Below are positions 34,167 to 46,458 of a stretch of DNA of 64,000 nt, piece after piece. The stretch is from the NCBI GenBank assembly GCA_030710605.1, contig CP092863.1, positions 61,983,899-62,047,898 of the forward strand. The letters are read 5' to 3'. A program made the position numbers and the translations under genes. Origin of the DNA: Cordylochernes scorpioides (Eukaryota; Arthropoda; Arachnida; Pseudoscorpiones; Chernetidae). Below the pieces are notes generated by a model, which made no database searches, had not been told where the DNA came from, and worked only from the letters and a program-made list of their open reading frames with translations. Numbering within the stretch: position 1 is the first letter of the stretch; every line of letters begins with the position of its first letter.

Positions 34167-36126
34167 ATATGTATATAAAAAAGCAAAGCCCAATTCTAAA
34201 CCCAAATATTTTTTTTTTATGAGAAGAACATCAACATATTGCATGATTACGGCAGTCTATAGCTTCCCTGACAAAAATTCACCAAAAAAGTTAAATATTC
34301 CAAAATTTTTCTGTGTGTAAATTGCTAAATATGTAAAAAACATGTATACAAAAAAGCAAAGCCCAATTCCAAACCCAAATATTTTTTTTATGAGAAGAAC
34401 ATCAACATAATGCATGATTACGGCAGTCCATAGCTTCCCTGACAAAAATTCACCAAAAAAGTTAAATATTCCAAAATATTTCTGTGTATATATTGCTAAA
34501 TGTGTAAATAACATGTATATAAAAAAGCAAAGCTTAATTTTAAATTTCATTATCCTTTTCACAGGAAAAGCATCAAAATACTGCATAAGTACGGCACTTT
34601 TGCAGCCCCCCTGACAAAAATTCACTAAAAGAGTTAAGTATTCAAAAAAATATTTTGGTATATATATTGCTAAATGTGTAACAAACATGTTTATAAAAAA
34701 GCAAAGCTTAATTCTAAGTTTTAATATTTTTTTTTATAAGAAAAGCTACAAAAGCAAATAGGGAGAAGTGGGGCCATTTAGCCATTTTCAAAATTTGATT
34801 ATGAAAGAGTAAATAAATGAATAAATAAGGACAAATATAAAGAGAAAGTATTGCTAAATGTGTAACAAACATGTCTATAAAAAGGAAATGCCTAATTCTA
34901 AGTTTCAATTTTTTTTATATAAGAAAAGCTACAAAAGCAAATAGGGAGAAGTGGGGCCATTTAGCCATTTTCAAAATCTGATTGTGAAAGAGTAAAAAAA
35001 ATGAGTAAATAAGAGCAAATATAAAGAGAAAGTATTGCTAAATGTGTAACAAACATGTCTATAAAAAAGCAATGCTTAATTCTAAGTTTTAATATATTTT
35101 TTTTAATAAAAGCTACAAGAGCAAATAGGGAGAAGTGGGGCTATTTAGCCATTTTCAAAATTTGATTGTGAAAGAGTAAATAAATGAATAAATAAGGACA
35201 AATATAAAGAGAAAGTATTGCTAAATGTGTAACAAACATGTCTATAAAAAAAGCAATGCCTAATTCTAAGTTTTAATTTTTTTTTATAAGAAAAGCTACA
35301 AAAGCAAATAGGGAGAAGTGGTGCCATTTAGCCATTTTCAAAATCTGATTGTGAAAGAGTAAAAAAATGAGTAAATAAGAGCAAAGATAAAGAAAAAGTA
35401 TTGCTAAATGTGTAATAAACATGTATATAAAAAAGCAAAGCTTAATTCTAAGTTTTAATATAAAGAAGAAATAAGACACAAAAATGGAGCTAAATTCAAA
35501 TGAAAAACTATAACAAATTAATTAAAAAAAATAAGACCTAATCCAAATGTCACCATCATCAGACAAAAGAAAAAATGAGATTTTATTCTTTAGTTCATTT
35601 ATTATTTTGTCTGATGCTGTTGCTGAAACGTCACACACTATTAAATTATTTGGATTAGGTCTTATTAATGAGAAAAAAAAGATGCCAAAGAGAGATGAAA
35701 AGATGCCAAAAAAGATAACCAGATACAAAAATTGTGCTAAATTCAAATGAAAAATTTATTATAGAATAAAAGTAATAATTCAATCTACAATTCGAAATAT
35801 TTATATATTTAAATGAAAAACTATAACAAAGTACTTACATAATCAAATGAATCAGAAATATATATTGTTTCAAAACACATTTTTACGCATTTCAAAACAA
35901 AGGAATTGATGATGATAAATGCAAAAAATCTACGATTGTAAAATAGATTAAATTAAAAAATAAAAATAACTGTTAACATTAGGAAAATAAAAACAGGCCT
36001 ATCATACGAAGAAAAAAATAACGAAAATTTTGGTATATAGATTGTTATGTGTAGTTCAGAATCTTCGGAGGAGATAGCTCAGGACTTTACAATGGAAAAC
36101 TCTGTTACGGTATTATCTATATAGAT
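34167..36126. repeat. Left arm of a 5.4-kb inverted repeat
   Basis: The arm is the inverse of 37751-39531. It holds a tandem array with units beginning TTGCTAAATGTGTAAC at 34322, 34493, 34668, 34851, 35035, 35218 and 35401: the first two intervals are 171-175 bp, the later ones 183 bp. Beyond the array is non-repeated sequence ending CTATATAGAT. It is non-coding; all open frames here are low-complexity. Confidence 0.85.
35611..35632 (+). ncRNA. Hammerhead-like motif, left arm
   Basis: CTGATG, a short CTGTTG/CTG region and GAAACGTC follow in the order of the hammerhead core but with a poor stem II. It is bracketed by a 19-bp inverted pair (AAGACCTAATCCAAAT at 35531-35548 and its inverse at 35647-35667). 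The mirrored copy is at 38273-38294. Confidence 0.35.
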
Positions 36127-37750
36127 ATATATTTCAACTCAAGCAAATACAATATTTTTTCAAATATCTAATATTATTCCTTCAATTTGAAATGAATTTA
36201 GAAATGGATGCTTTTTGGGAAATTATAGTGGAAAATTTTCTTAGCTTCTCCTACTCTCTATATATATCTATCATACTAATTATGTCCAAGAAGTGTAAAG
36301 ACACTTCCATATAAATATATAATCAAATCGAATATTTTCCGCCTTTATGAATTCACTATTACAACTCATTTGGAATTGAGTCTTCAATTTTGAAAAAAAA
36401 AATATTACTGATCGTAATAGAATAAAAATTACAAATTTATTTTTCTATTGAAATCATCTCTTTAGGGTTAGAATAGAAAACTGTTAAAATAGTTATTATC
36501 ATTTATTGGCATTAATAGTTAATATGTACTTTAACTTAATACACTCATGGACAAAACTTTTAAAAAAATTTGTATCTTTTATCATGTGTATCAGGATTCA
36601 GACAATAACTCGGAAAGATATTTTAAACACAGTGAAATGTATTGATGAAACACGAGATAACCAAGTATGAACAAATTTGCGTCTGTTTCCTTTAATAAAA
36701 ATAGACGACCTGCGATATCAAAATATGAAACTTTCTCAAGTTTTGTTGATGAGTGTACATAAAAAATAGAACAACAAGTACGAATTTTCCTTTATCGAGT
36801 AAAACAAACTTTATCCTCCTTACTGCGATGAAAAATTCAAAAGAGCAGGGCTCATCAGTAGGGACTCTTCTAGCGATTTCATCAATTTAATTTACCAGAT
36901 CATATTGAGCGATGTTTCAGAAAATATTTCCTGCTGTCTGGACCTCGCAAAATGCAACTTCGAACTGTTTCATCATGTGCAAAAAGATGAAAGTGGAGAT
37001 ATTTTCTGAGATGAAGACCTTTTTACAGTTTGGGATGACGAATGTACTTCTGATCTCTGGAAGAAAGTATAATATGGTTGGTTTCGAATGATGAAGAAGT
37101 GTATTGAATGTGTGGGTGGTAAGAATTTTGAAACATTGAAAAAATAAACTCGTATTATAAACCTTTATTATGTCGCCATTTTCATATTGAAAATTTTCTT
37201 TCATTCTTCATATAGTTTATTCCTTCAAAAGTAAATATGAAATGTAACGTAAAGCAAATATGAAAATTAAACCCTCAACTCGCACACACATTACCATCTA
37301 ATAGAAAAAAAGCAATACCAGCGCATCTGGTATTGGAAGCTTACTATAAACAAAAGCATCAATAGATCTATAGATTATACTAACCTAAATATGATAATAT
37401 AATTTCGGAATCTCCCACTTAAGTAATTTCTGTCTTTCCAACACAGTTCATACACTTATATACCCAGCTATTAATATTTATTTGGTGTATTTGATCTCAA
37501 TATGATTTGTATCCTTCATAATCATGCATAGTCTCAATAACGCATTAAAATCAACTAGTAATCCATTGTTTTATGATTTAAAAGTATTAAGTTAATTAGT
37601 ATTCTCATATCAATCTATCACATTTCCCTACTTCTTTGTATGTATCACAATTTTACTTTTTCGAAGGTCTGTTACACTGGAAAGCTTGTATGGTGGCCAA
37701 AGTAAACAAGCCTAAAATCTCACTACGCCAGCACATGGCCAGGTTATTCC
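36127..37750. other. Spacer between the inverted-repeat arms
   Basis: No gene. It contains a Tc1-type MITE (listed separately) and, at about 37260-37600, the tail of a decayed Penelope element matching 21710-21960 and 45310-45720 (AATACCAGCGCATCTGGTAT, then TATTTGGTGTATTTGATCTC). A 95-codon minus-strand frame at 36917-37204 has no recognised motif. Confidence 0.55.
36542..36755. mobile_element. Tc1-like MITE
   Basis: The ends CACTCATGGACAAAACTT and the inverse AAGTTTTGTTGATGAGTG are imperfect TIRs of 18 bp, flanked by TA on both sides. It is 214 bp and non-coding. The CATGGACAAAAC terminus is typical of Tc1-family elements. Confidence 0.7.
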
Positions 37751-39531
37751 ATCTATATAGATAATACTGTAACAGAGTTTTCCATTGTAAAGTCCTGAGC
37801 TATCTCCTTCGAAGATTCTGAACTACACATAACAATCTATATACCAAATATTTCGTTATTTTTTTCTTCGTATGATAGGCCTGTTTTTATTTTCCTAATG
37901 TTAACAGTTATTTTATTTTTTAATTTAATCTATTTTACAATCGTAGATTTTTTGCATTTATCATCATCAATTCATTTGTTTTGAAATGCGTAAAAATGTG
38001 TTTTGAAATAATATATATTTCTTGATTATGATTATAATTTGTAAGTACTTTGTTATAGTTTTTCATTTAAATATATAAATTTTTCGAATTGTAGATTGCA
38101 TTATTACTTTTATTCTATAATAATTATCTTTTATAAGTGTTTGTTATAGTTTTTCATTTGAATTTAGCACAATTTTTGTATCTGGTTATCTTTTTTGGCA
38201 TCTTTTCATCTCTCTTTGGCATCTTTTTTTTTCTCATTAATAAAACCTAATCCAAATAATTTAATAGTGTGTGACGTTTCAGCAACAGCATCAGACAAAA
38301 GAATAAATGAACTAAAGAATAAAATCTCATTTTTTCTTTTGTCTGTAGCTCTTTTTTTTTTATTAATTTGTTATAGTTTTTCATTTGAATTTAGCTCCAT
38401 TTTTGTGTCTTATTTCTTCTTTATATTAAAACTTAGAATTAAGCTTTGCTTTTTTATATACATGTTTATTACACATTTGGCAATACTTTTTCTTTATATT
38501 TGCTCTTATTTACTCATTTTTCTACTTTTTCACAATCAGATTTTGAAAATGGCTAAATGGCCCCACTTCTCCCTATTTGCTTTTGTAGCTTTTCTTATAA
38601 AAAAAATTAAAACTTAGAATTTGGCATTGCTTTTTTATAGACATGTTTGTTACACATTTAGCAATACTTTCTCTTTATATTTGTCCTTATTTATTCATTT
38701 ATTTACTCTTTCACAATCAAATTTTAAAAATGGCTAAATGGCCCCACTTCTCCCTATTTGCTTTTGTAGCTTTTATTTAAAAAAATATATATTAAAACTT
38801 AGAATTAAGCATTGCTTTTTTATATACATGTTTGTTACACTTTAGCAATACTTTCTCTTTATATCTGTCCTTATTTATTAATTTATTTACTCTTTCATAA
38901 TCAAATTTTGAAAATGGCTAAATGGCCCCACTTCTCCCTATTTGCTTTTGTGGCTTTTCTTATAAAAAAAATATTAAAACTTAGAATTAAGCTTTGCTTT
39001 TTTATATACATGTTTGTTACACATTTAGCAATATATATACCAAAATATATTTTTGAATACTTAACTCTTTTAGTGAATTTTTGTCAGGGGGGCTGCAAAA
39101 GTGCCGTACTTATGCAGTATTTTGATGCTTTTCCTGTGAAAAGGATAATGAAATTTAAAATTAAGCTTTGCTTTTTTATATACATGTTATTTACACATTT
39201 AGCAATATATACACAGAAATATTTTGGAATATTTAACTTTTTTGGTGAATTTTTGTCAGGGAAGCTATGGACTGCCGTAATCATGCATTATGTTGATGTT
39301 CTTCTCATAAAAAAAAATATTTGGGTTTGGAATTGGGCTTTGCTTTTTTGTATACATGTTTTTTACATATTTAGCAATTTACACACAGAAAAATTTTGGA
39401 ATATTTAACTTTCTTGGTGAATTTTTGTCAGGGAAGCTATGGACTGCCGTAATCATGCAATATGTTGATGTTCTTCTCATAAAAAAAAATATTTGGGTTT
39501 AGAATTGGGCTTTGCTTTTTTATATACATAT
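37751..39531. repeat. Right arm of the 5.4-kb inverted repeat
   Basis: The inverse of 34167-36126. Array units have their GCAA landmark at 38479, 38661, 38845, 39028, 39202 and 39374, so this arm has one fewer 183-bp unit than the left arm. It abuts the Helitron Q2 terminus at 39534. Confidence 0.85.
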
Positions 39532-39533
39532 AA

Positions 39534-42500
39534 ATAGCCGAGTGACCCTGGCAACGACCCAGGTTTACCCGAAGGACCCGCAGGTGAGAAACTATAGAAG
39601 AAAAATTTTAACAAATCAGAAAATGAAAGTGCAAACAACAGAACTACACTACTTTAAGGACATGAGAGCACATGCACAGTATCACCACACGTGTACCATT
39701 TTCAAAGACCCTGCTTAGGAATAAAACTTCTCAGAAGCATAACAATAGCACCAACCTAGAGTTTAACTGGTGTGGATGCATTCCTCTGGGAGTAAGACTA
39801 TTGAGAAATTCAGTAGGGGGTTATTTTGCTTCTCCGCATTCTAACACTCCAACTGTTAACACTGAGGAAACACTGACTCATGTTTGGTAAGCAATTTCAG
39901 GGAAGAAACTATAGACATTGGATTAAATAAATTATTAAATAAATTGCATTAAATAAAAATTATCAGATTTAAATAAATATTATTAGAGTGAAAAAAAAAA
40001 AGAAAAAATTAACAAATTAGAAAATAAAATTTTGAACAATACAACTATATTGCAGATAAGATAAGAGGACCTTATTAAAAAATAAATAAACAAACTGCAA
40101 TTCGACACTATCGATAATTCGACACTATCGATAATTCGACACTTTCGATAATTCGACCATTTTAAAAATCAATTTTTCAAGGTTGATTGTTGTTTAAATA
40201 CAACTTTACCGGTAAAAAGGTATTACAGAGGCGAAGGCAGCCACTTTAAAATTAAACACAGGCTCTTGTAGGAAGAACCCAAATATTCAGAATGAATGGA
40301 AGTCTGAAATCTGAAGGACCTAAAGATATGGGTCATCTTTACATGTATACTATCCAATGTTCGCACACTTGAAAAAGCCACTTAAAGTTGTCCGTGCGTA
40401 AACACAGGCTCTTGTAGCCAAGGTTTGTCCTTGAGCCTTATTTATAGTCATAGCAAAAGCCAACCTTAGTGAAAACTAACGCCTCTCTAGAATGAAGCGA
40501 AGGTTGGTACCTGAAGGGGCCAAAGATATTTCAGACACTATACAGTGTGTTCAACTTTGGGCACTGTCAGTATATGTGCTTCGAACAATACAACTATATT
40601 GCAGATAAGATAAGAGGACCTTATTAAAAAATAAATAAACAAACTGCAATTCGACACTATCGATAATTCGACACTATCGATAATTCGACACTTTCGATAA
40701 TTCGACACTTTCGATAATTCGACCATTTTAAAAATCAAATTTTCAAGGTTGATTGTTGTTTAAATACAACTTTACCGGTAAAAAGGTATTACAGAGGCGA
40801 AGGCAGCCACTTTAAAATTAAACACAGGCTCTTGTAGGAAGAACCCAAATATTCAGAATGAATGGAAGTCTGAAATCTGAAGGACCAAAAGATATGGGTC
40901 ATCTTTACATGTATGCTATCCAATGTTCGCACACTTGAAAAAGCCACTTAAAGTTGTCCGTGCGTAAACACAGGCTCTTGTAGCCAAGGTTTGTCCTTGA
41001 GCCTTATTTATAGTCATAGCAAAAGCCAACCTTAGTGAAAACTAACGCCTCTCTAGAATGAAGCGAAGGTTGGTATCCGAAGGGGCCAAAGATATTTCAG
41101 ACACTATACAGTGTGTTCAACTTTGGGCACTGTCAGTATATGTGCTTCGAACAATACAACTATATTGCAGATAAGATAAGAGGACCTTATTAAAAAATAA
41201 ATAAACAAACTGCAATTCGACACTATCGATAATTCGACACTATCGATAATTCGACACTTTCGATAATTCGACACTTTCGATAATTCGACCATTTTAAAAA
41301 TCAAATTTTCAAGGTTGATTGTTGTTTAAATACAACTTTACCGGTAAAAAGGTATTACAGAGGCGAAGGCAGCCACTTTAAAATTAAACACAGGCTCTTG
41401 TAGGAAGAACCCAAATATTCAGAATGAATGGAAGTCTGAAATCTGAAGGACCAAAAGATATGGGTCATCTTTACATGTATGCTATCCAATGTTCGCACAC
41501 TTGAAAAAGCCACTTAAAGTTGTCCGTGCGTAAACACAGGCTCTTGTAGCCAAGGTTTGTCCTTGAGCCTTATTTATAGTCATAGCAAAAGCCAACCTTA
41601 GTGAAAACTAACGCCTCCCTAGAATGAAGCGAAGGTTGGTATCCGAAGGGGCCAAAGATATTTCAGACACTATACAGTGTGTTCAACTTTGGGCACTGTC
41701 AGTATATGTGCTTCGAACAATACAACTATATTGTAGATAAGATAAGAGGACCTCATTAAAAAATAAATAAACAAACTGCAATTCGACACTATCGATAATT
41801 CGACACTATCGATAATTCGACACTTTCGATAATTCGACACTTTCGATAATTCGACCATTTTAAAAATCAATTTTTCAAGGTTGTTTGTTTTGTTTAAATA
41901 CAACTTTACCGGTAAAAAGGTATTACAGAGGCGAAGGCAGCCACTTTAAAATTAAACACAGGCTCTTGTAGGAAGAACCCAAATATTCAGAATGAATGGA
42001 AGTCTGAAATCTGAAGGACCAAAAGATATGGGTCATCTTTACATGTATGCTATCCAATGTTCGCACACTTGAAAAAGCCACTTAAAGTTGTCCGTGCGTA
42101 AACACAGGCTCTTGTAGCCAAGGTTTGTCCTTGAGCCTTATTTATAGTCATAGCAAAAGCCAACCTTAGTGAAAACTAACGCCTCTCTAGAATGAAGCGA
42201 AGGTTGGTATCCGAAGGGGCCAAAGATATTTCAGACACTATACAGTGTGTTCAACTTTGGGAACTGTCAGTATATGTGCTTCGAACAATACAACTATATT
42301 GTAGATAAGATAAGAGGACCTTATTAAAAAATAAATAAACAAACTGCAATTCGACACTATCGATAATTCGACACTATCGATAATTCGACACTTTCGATAA
42401 TTCGACACTTTCGATAATTCGACCATTTTAAAAATCAAATTTTCAAGGTTGATTGTTGTTTAAATACAACTTTACCGGTAAAAAGGTATTACAGAGGCGA

Positions 42501-43527
42501 AGGCAGCCACTTTAAAATTAAACACAGGCTCTTGTAGGAAGAACCCAAATATTCAGAATGAATGGAAGTCTGAAATCTGAAGGACCAAAATATATGGGTC
42601 ATCTTTACATGTATGCTATCCAATGTTCGCACACTTGAAAAAGCCACTTAAAGTTGTCCGTGCGTAAACACAGGCTCTTGTAGCCAAGGTTTGTCCTTGA
42701 GCCTTATTTATAGTCATAGCAAAAGCCAACCTTAGTGAAAACTAACGCCTCTCTAGAATGAAGCGAAGGTTGGTATCCGAAGGGGCCAAAGATATTTCAG
42801 ACACTATACAGTGTGTTCAACTTTGGGCACTGTCAAAATATGTGCTTCGAACAATACAACTATATTGCAGATAAGATAAAAGGACCTTATTAAAAAATAA
42901 ATAAACAAACTTCAATTCGACACTATCGATAATTCGACACTATCGATAATTCGACACTTTCGATAATTCGACACTTTCGATAATTCGACCATTTTAAAAA
43001 TCAAATTTTCAAGGTTGATTGTTGTTTAAATACAACTTTACCGGTAAAAAGGTATTACAGAGGCGAAGGCAGCCACTTTAAAATTAAACACAGGCTCTTG
43101 TAGGAAGAACCCAAATATTCAGAATGAATGGAAGTCTGAAATCTGAAGGACCAAAAGATATGGGTCATCTTTACATGTATGCTATCCAATGTTCGCACAC
43201 TTGAAAAAGCCACTTAAAGTTGTCCGTGCGTAAACACAGGCTCTTGTAGCCAAGGTTTGTCCTTGAGCCTTATTTATAGTCATAGCAAAAGCCAACCTTA
43301 GTGAAAACTAACGCCTTTCTAGAATGAAGCGAAGGTTGGTATCCGAAGGGGCCAAAGATATTTCAGACACTATACAGTGTGTTCAACTTTGGGCACTGTC
43401 AGTATATGTGCTTCAAGGACATGAGAGCACATGCGCTGAAACACCATACGTGTTCGATCGCAAAGATCCTAAAGGCATTGGTGAAAGTCTAAATAAATAT
43501 TTTGGAAATAAAAAAAATATATATATA
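39534..43527 (-). mobile_element. Helitron Q2 carrying a 566-bp satellite-like array
   Basis: The 3' end on the minus strand has the hairpin (CTGGGTCGTTGCCAGGG) and a degraded CTAT terminus near 39534. It continues through 39600-40030, homologous to Q1 with a 130-bp extra segment near 39757-39880. The interior is almost entirely the tandem array. The 5' end probably lies at the (TA)n around 43515-43527. Confidence 0.55.
40034..43415. repeat. 566-bp tandem repeat, six units
   Basis: Landmark GAACAATACAACTATATTG recurs at about 40034, 40583, 41149, 41715, 42283 and 42848; the first unit is shorter. Units differ by roughly 1%. Each contains a 17-bp minisatellite (GACACTATCGATAATTC, three or four copies), then AACACAGGCTCTTGTAG twice and a CAGTGTGTTCAACTTTGG block. 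The repeated 66-codon minus-strand frame is only a consequence of the array. Confidence 0.92.
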
Positions 43528-43987
43528 CTAGAAATGTAGTTTTAATGAGGTCCTTTAAATATTTTCATTCCTTTTATATGTTGTCTTATCTGCGATATAG
43601 TAGCATTTTTTGCAATTTTATTTGCTGATTTGTGTCATTTTTTCACTCTAAATATATTTATTTAAACTCTTCAACTAATGCCAATAGTTTCTTTCCTGAA
43701 ATTGCTTAGCAAACATGAGTTGGTTGTATTGTTATGCTTCGGAGATATTTTAATCCTAAGCAGGGTCTTTAAGAATGGTACACGTATGGTTACACAGTGC
43801 ATGTGCTCTCATGTTCTTGAAGTAGTGTAGATGTGTTGTTTGCACTTTTATTTTCTGATTTGTTAGTATTTTTCTTCTTTTTTTTTCATTTTAAATAATT
43901 TTTCAGGCATAGGAACCAATGCCTATAGTTTCTCACCTGCGGGCCCTTCGAGTAAACCCGGGGGCGTTGCCCGGGTCATTCGGCTAG
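43528..43987 (+). mobile_element. Helitron Q3, 3' 460 bp
   Basis: The inverse of 29542-30001 with few differences. It ends CCCGGGGGCGTTGCCCGGG, about 10 nt and CTAG followed by T at 43988. It lies head to head with Q2, so the whole 29542-43987 block has Helitron 3' ends facing outward. Confidence 0.7.
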
Positions 43988-44216
43988 TTACTAGATATTT
44001 GAATAATCCAAAACCATTTTAAAAATAAAATATTTACTTCCCAACCACCCATATATACATCCTGCTGTCACCCTTTCAGCAAAATTCTATCAAAAGGCAT
44101 ATACACCCACCGTTCTCTTTCATGTTACTAATCAATAGAAAAGCTTCAAATGACCGACATTTATTCTCAAAATACGTCTATGTCAAGAAACACTACTTTG
44201 TACCTATTAAACTGTA

Positions 44217-44534
44217 TTATCCCCCACCGCCAAAACACGGATAATTTTTAAAAAATGGTATTAATACATATTTCTCCAATTCACTAAATTCACACTGTTC
44301 CAATTCACTGTCCTCCCGTTCTGCTGTTGCCCTTTGTCGACCGCTGCCGTCCTGACGTTGCATTCTTCCGCTGTTGACCCACTTTTGCCAACATCGCCTA
44401 ATAGCCGCATCACTTCGATACAGATGTCGCGCGATTAGTCGATTAGACCAACCAGCCTCTTTCAATCCAATGGCACGACCAGTTTCAAACTCTGACATAT
44501 GTTCGTAATGAGCAGGAATCTTTCGGCGAGGCAT
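44217..44534 (-). pseudogene. Tc1-like transposase, amino-terminal fragment
   Basis: The frame starts MPRRKIPAHYEHMSEFETGR at 44534 and shows the paired-type helix-turn-helix (IGLKEAGWSNRLIARHLYRS, then AAIRRCWQKWVNSGR) and the GRPR-like hook GSGRQRATA. It stops matching after about 78 residues, where Penelope sequence resumes; full-length proteins are about 340 residues and the DDE catalytic part is absent. Sequence to about 44680 is probably its 5' untranslated region. Confidence 0.8.
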
Positions 44535-44846
44535 TGATACAGTAGAAATAGGAGTACTGCTAAAATATTAAACGGAAATTCTGAAAATCAGCTCGTGCCG
44601 CGCCGAATATTGAGTCTAGAATGCTCGTGCTGGATGCGCAGTTCAGATGCGCTGGAGCTCTTGCTTTGCATAATTCGGCCACCAAATTTCAATCATTTGC
44701 ATGTTTGGTCGAAACCTCTTTGTATACGTATTTTCATATAAATCGGACAACTGCTTTTTGGTGCGTCGAATTTTTTGCCATAGAATATATTTAAAACATA
44801 AAATAACTATAAACAACAACTTCTCTAATTCCTCAGCAAAAATAAT

Positions 44847-45095
44847 GTTTGAAAAAGGAACAATAAAATTCAGGTAAAGAGTTTCTTTTAATTTTTGTTT
44901 TTGCAAGTTTTCGAGTATATTTTCTGCTCTTCAACGGGAAATACTTCTATGTACAAAATATCAAGATGATCTTTATACAAAAAATAATGTATCATCTTGA
45001 TATTGTGTACATAGAAGTATTTTCTCCAAAGCTTGCAAAAACCAAAATTAAAATTAACTATTCACCTGAAATTTACCGTTCCTTTTTCAAAAAGG
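44847..45095. mobile_element. Foldback element with arms near 120 bp
   Basis: Arms about 44847-44970 and 44991-45095 are inverted. The inner part (AAATACTTCTATGTAC...TCAAGATGAT) is nearly perfect. Similar AAAATAATGTT and AAAACAATGTT on the two sides may be the target duplication. It splits the GIY-YIG region of PLE2-b. Confidence 0.6.
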
Positions 45096-45720
45096 TCTAG
45101 GTCAAAAGTCTAGGTAACTATTGCTCACATAAAAACAATGTTGTTTACACCATGTTATGCCAGCAATGCAAAGCTATGTATGTGGTAGAGACGGGGATAA
45201 CCATGAGCATTATAATGAGTAAGCACAAAATGTATATGAAGAGGAAGCATCCTCGTTCTCTCATATACTAGAATACCCACAACACAGGTAATTTATTCAA
45301 TATTAGTAAACTCCCAACTCATTAACATGAAATAAAGAACAATACCAGCTTCTGGTACTGAAATATTTACTTACTAAAAGTTAAAAGGTATTACTATATC
45401 TATATATCTTCCATACATATATGAGGACATATATGATATCCGCGGAATTTCCAACCTCAGTAATTTTTGTCTTCCAAACATCACATTCATGCTGCCACGT
45501 GGAAATTAGGGAAGGCCAACTTTGGGATGAGACAACAGTTTATTTCAGGTAAGAACAAACTATGAAGTATAAAGAAAATATAAGTAAAGAGGGAAGTTTA
45601 CAGAGTAGCAAAATATAAACATAAAAAATGTTACTCTGCTAATAAAATATACTTCGCTACAATACCTTTGTGCCCAGCCATTAATACTTATTTGGTGTCT
45701 TTGATCTATATTAGGTTATT

Positions 45721-46100
45721 TATCTGAATTGGACATCACACACAAAATAAATATATCAATTAAACTATTTATTCACATGTGTCTTAGTTTTATGCTATTA
45801 TGTATTTGTCTCAGAGATAGAAAAACAAAAAGTATAGAAGGTGATGTAAAAATATGCAACTAATTTTCACCTTTACAACCAAAACTCGACACATTATGTG
45901 CATGTTGTGTATGCAATGTTTAGGTTAATCCAAAATAAGTAATTTGGCATATGTTCGGCAAATTAAACTGATTTTAAAAAATTTTAAACATTAAAATATA
46001 CAGTTATCAGCGTCATAATCAAGCAACAATTCTTAATCAATTCTGAGACCGTTTGCTTTTGTGAATGGAATAAATACCCAAATATGGCCATTTCTCATAA
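45721..46100. other. AT-rich intergenic DNA
   Basis: No feature was recognised between the decayed Penelope copy and the tRNA gene. Confidence 0.5.
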
Positions 46101-46171
46101 CCATTGGTGGTTCAGTGGTAGAATGCTCGCCTGCCACGCGGGCGGCCCGGGTTCGATTCCCGGCCGATGCA
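46101..46171 (+). tRNA. tRNA-Gly (GCC)
   Basis: 71 nt with every arm visible: D arm GGTTCAGTGGTAGA (A box), anticodon stem CTCGC/GCGGG with loop CTGCCAC (anticodon GCC), T arm CCGGGTTCGATTCCCGG (perfect B box) and acceptor 3' side CCGATGC plus A. The only defect is position 1, C instead of G, which leaves a C-C mismatch at the top of the acceptor stem. There is a T run after the gene. It is probably a gene or a very recent copy. It is not attached to SINE body sequence. Confidence 0.85.
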
Positions 46172-46379
46172 TTTTATTTTACAATTTTTAAAACTCATTT
46201 ATATTATATATAATATAAAAATATATTATTATATCAACTATATTAATTAAATCAAATACCTAAACACTAATATAATACACAATTTTTGCCATCACACACA
46301 CTTTTTCCTGTAGTTTATGTGTTACTTCTGTATTGCTATTCTATGGCACTTCTAATATTTATTATTGATGTTCTTTCAG

Positions 46380-46435
46380 TACGAAGGAAATTGCAATCGG
46401 GGGAATTCTCGGGCGAAGCCGGGTCATACGTCTAG
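46380..46435 (+). mobile_element. Helitron 3' end fragment
   Basis: Hairpin CTCGGGCGAAGCCGGG, then TCATACGT and CTAG followed by T. The upstream extent could not be defined. Confidence 0.6.
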
Positions 46436-46458
46436 TCTACAATATTGATTAAAATGTT

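Larger units (their letters stand above)
44000..45720 (+). pseudogene. Decayed Penelope-like element (PLE2-b)
   Basis: The order matches PLE2-a: an RT thumb region near 44040-44220, then the GIY-YIG domain near 45120-45250 reading VYTMLCQQCKAMYVVETG, then TGNLFNISKLPTH near 45285-45330 and a tail with TATTTGGTGTCTTTGATC. It is interrupted by a Tc1 fragment and by a foldback element. Several frameshifts are present. Confidence 0.7.

Noticed and set aside
36917-37204. 95-codon minus-strand frame in the palindrome spacer
   Set aside because: No recognisable motif, no splice context and typical AT-rich composition.
34257-39408. Phe/Ile/Leu-rich frames of 140-198 codons resembling membrane proteins
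   Set aside because: They arise from AT-rich 183-bp tandem repeats in the inverted-repeat arms; the hydrophobicity reflects TTT and ATA codons.
40538-42438. Repeated 66-77 codon minus-strand frames
   Set aside because: They are the same non-coding 566-bp satellite unit read several times; no motif, start context or conservation beyond the array.
29542-43987. A giant TIR transposon such as a Maverick
   Set aside because: No polymerase, integrase, ATPase or capsid frame; both ends are Helitron 3' termini with hairpin and CTAG.
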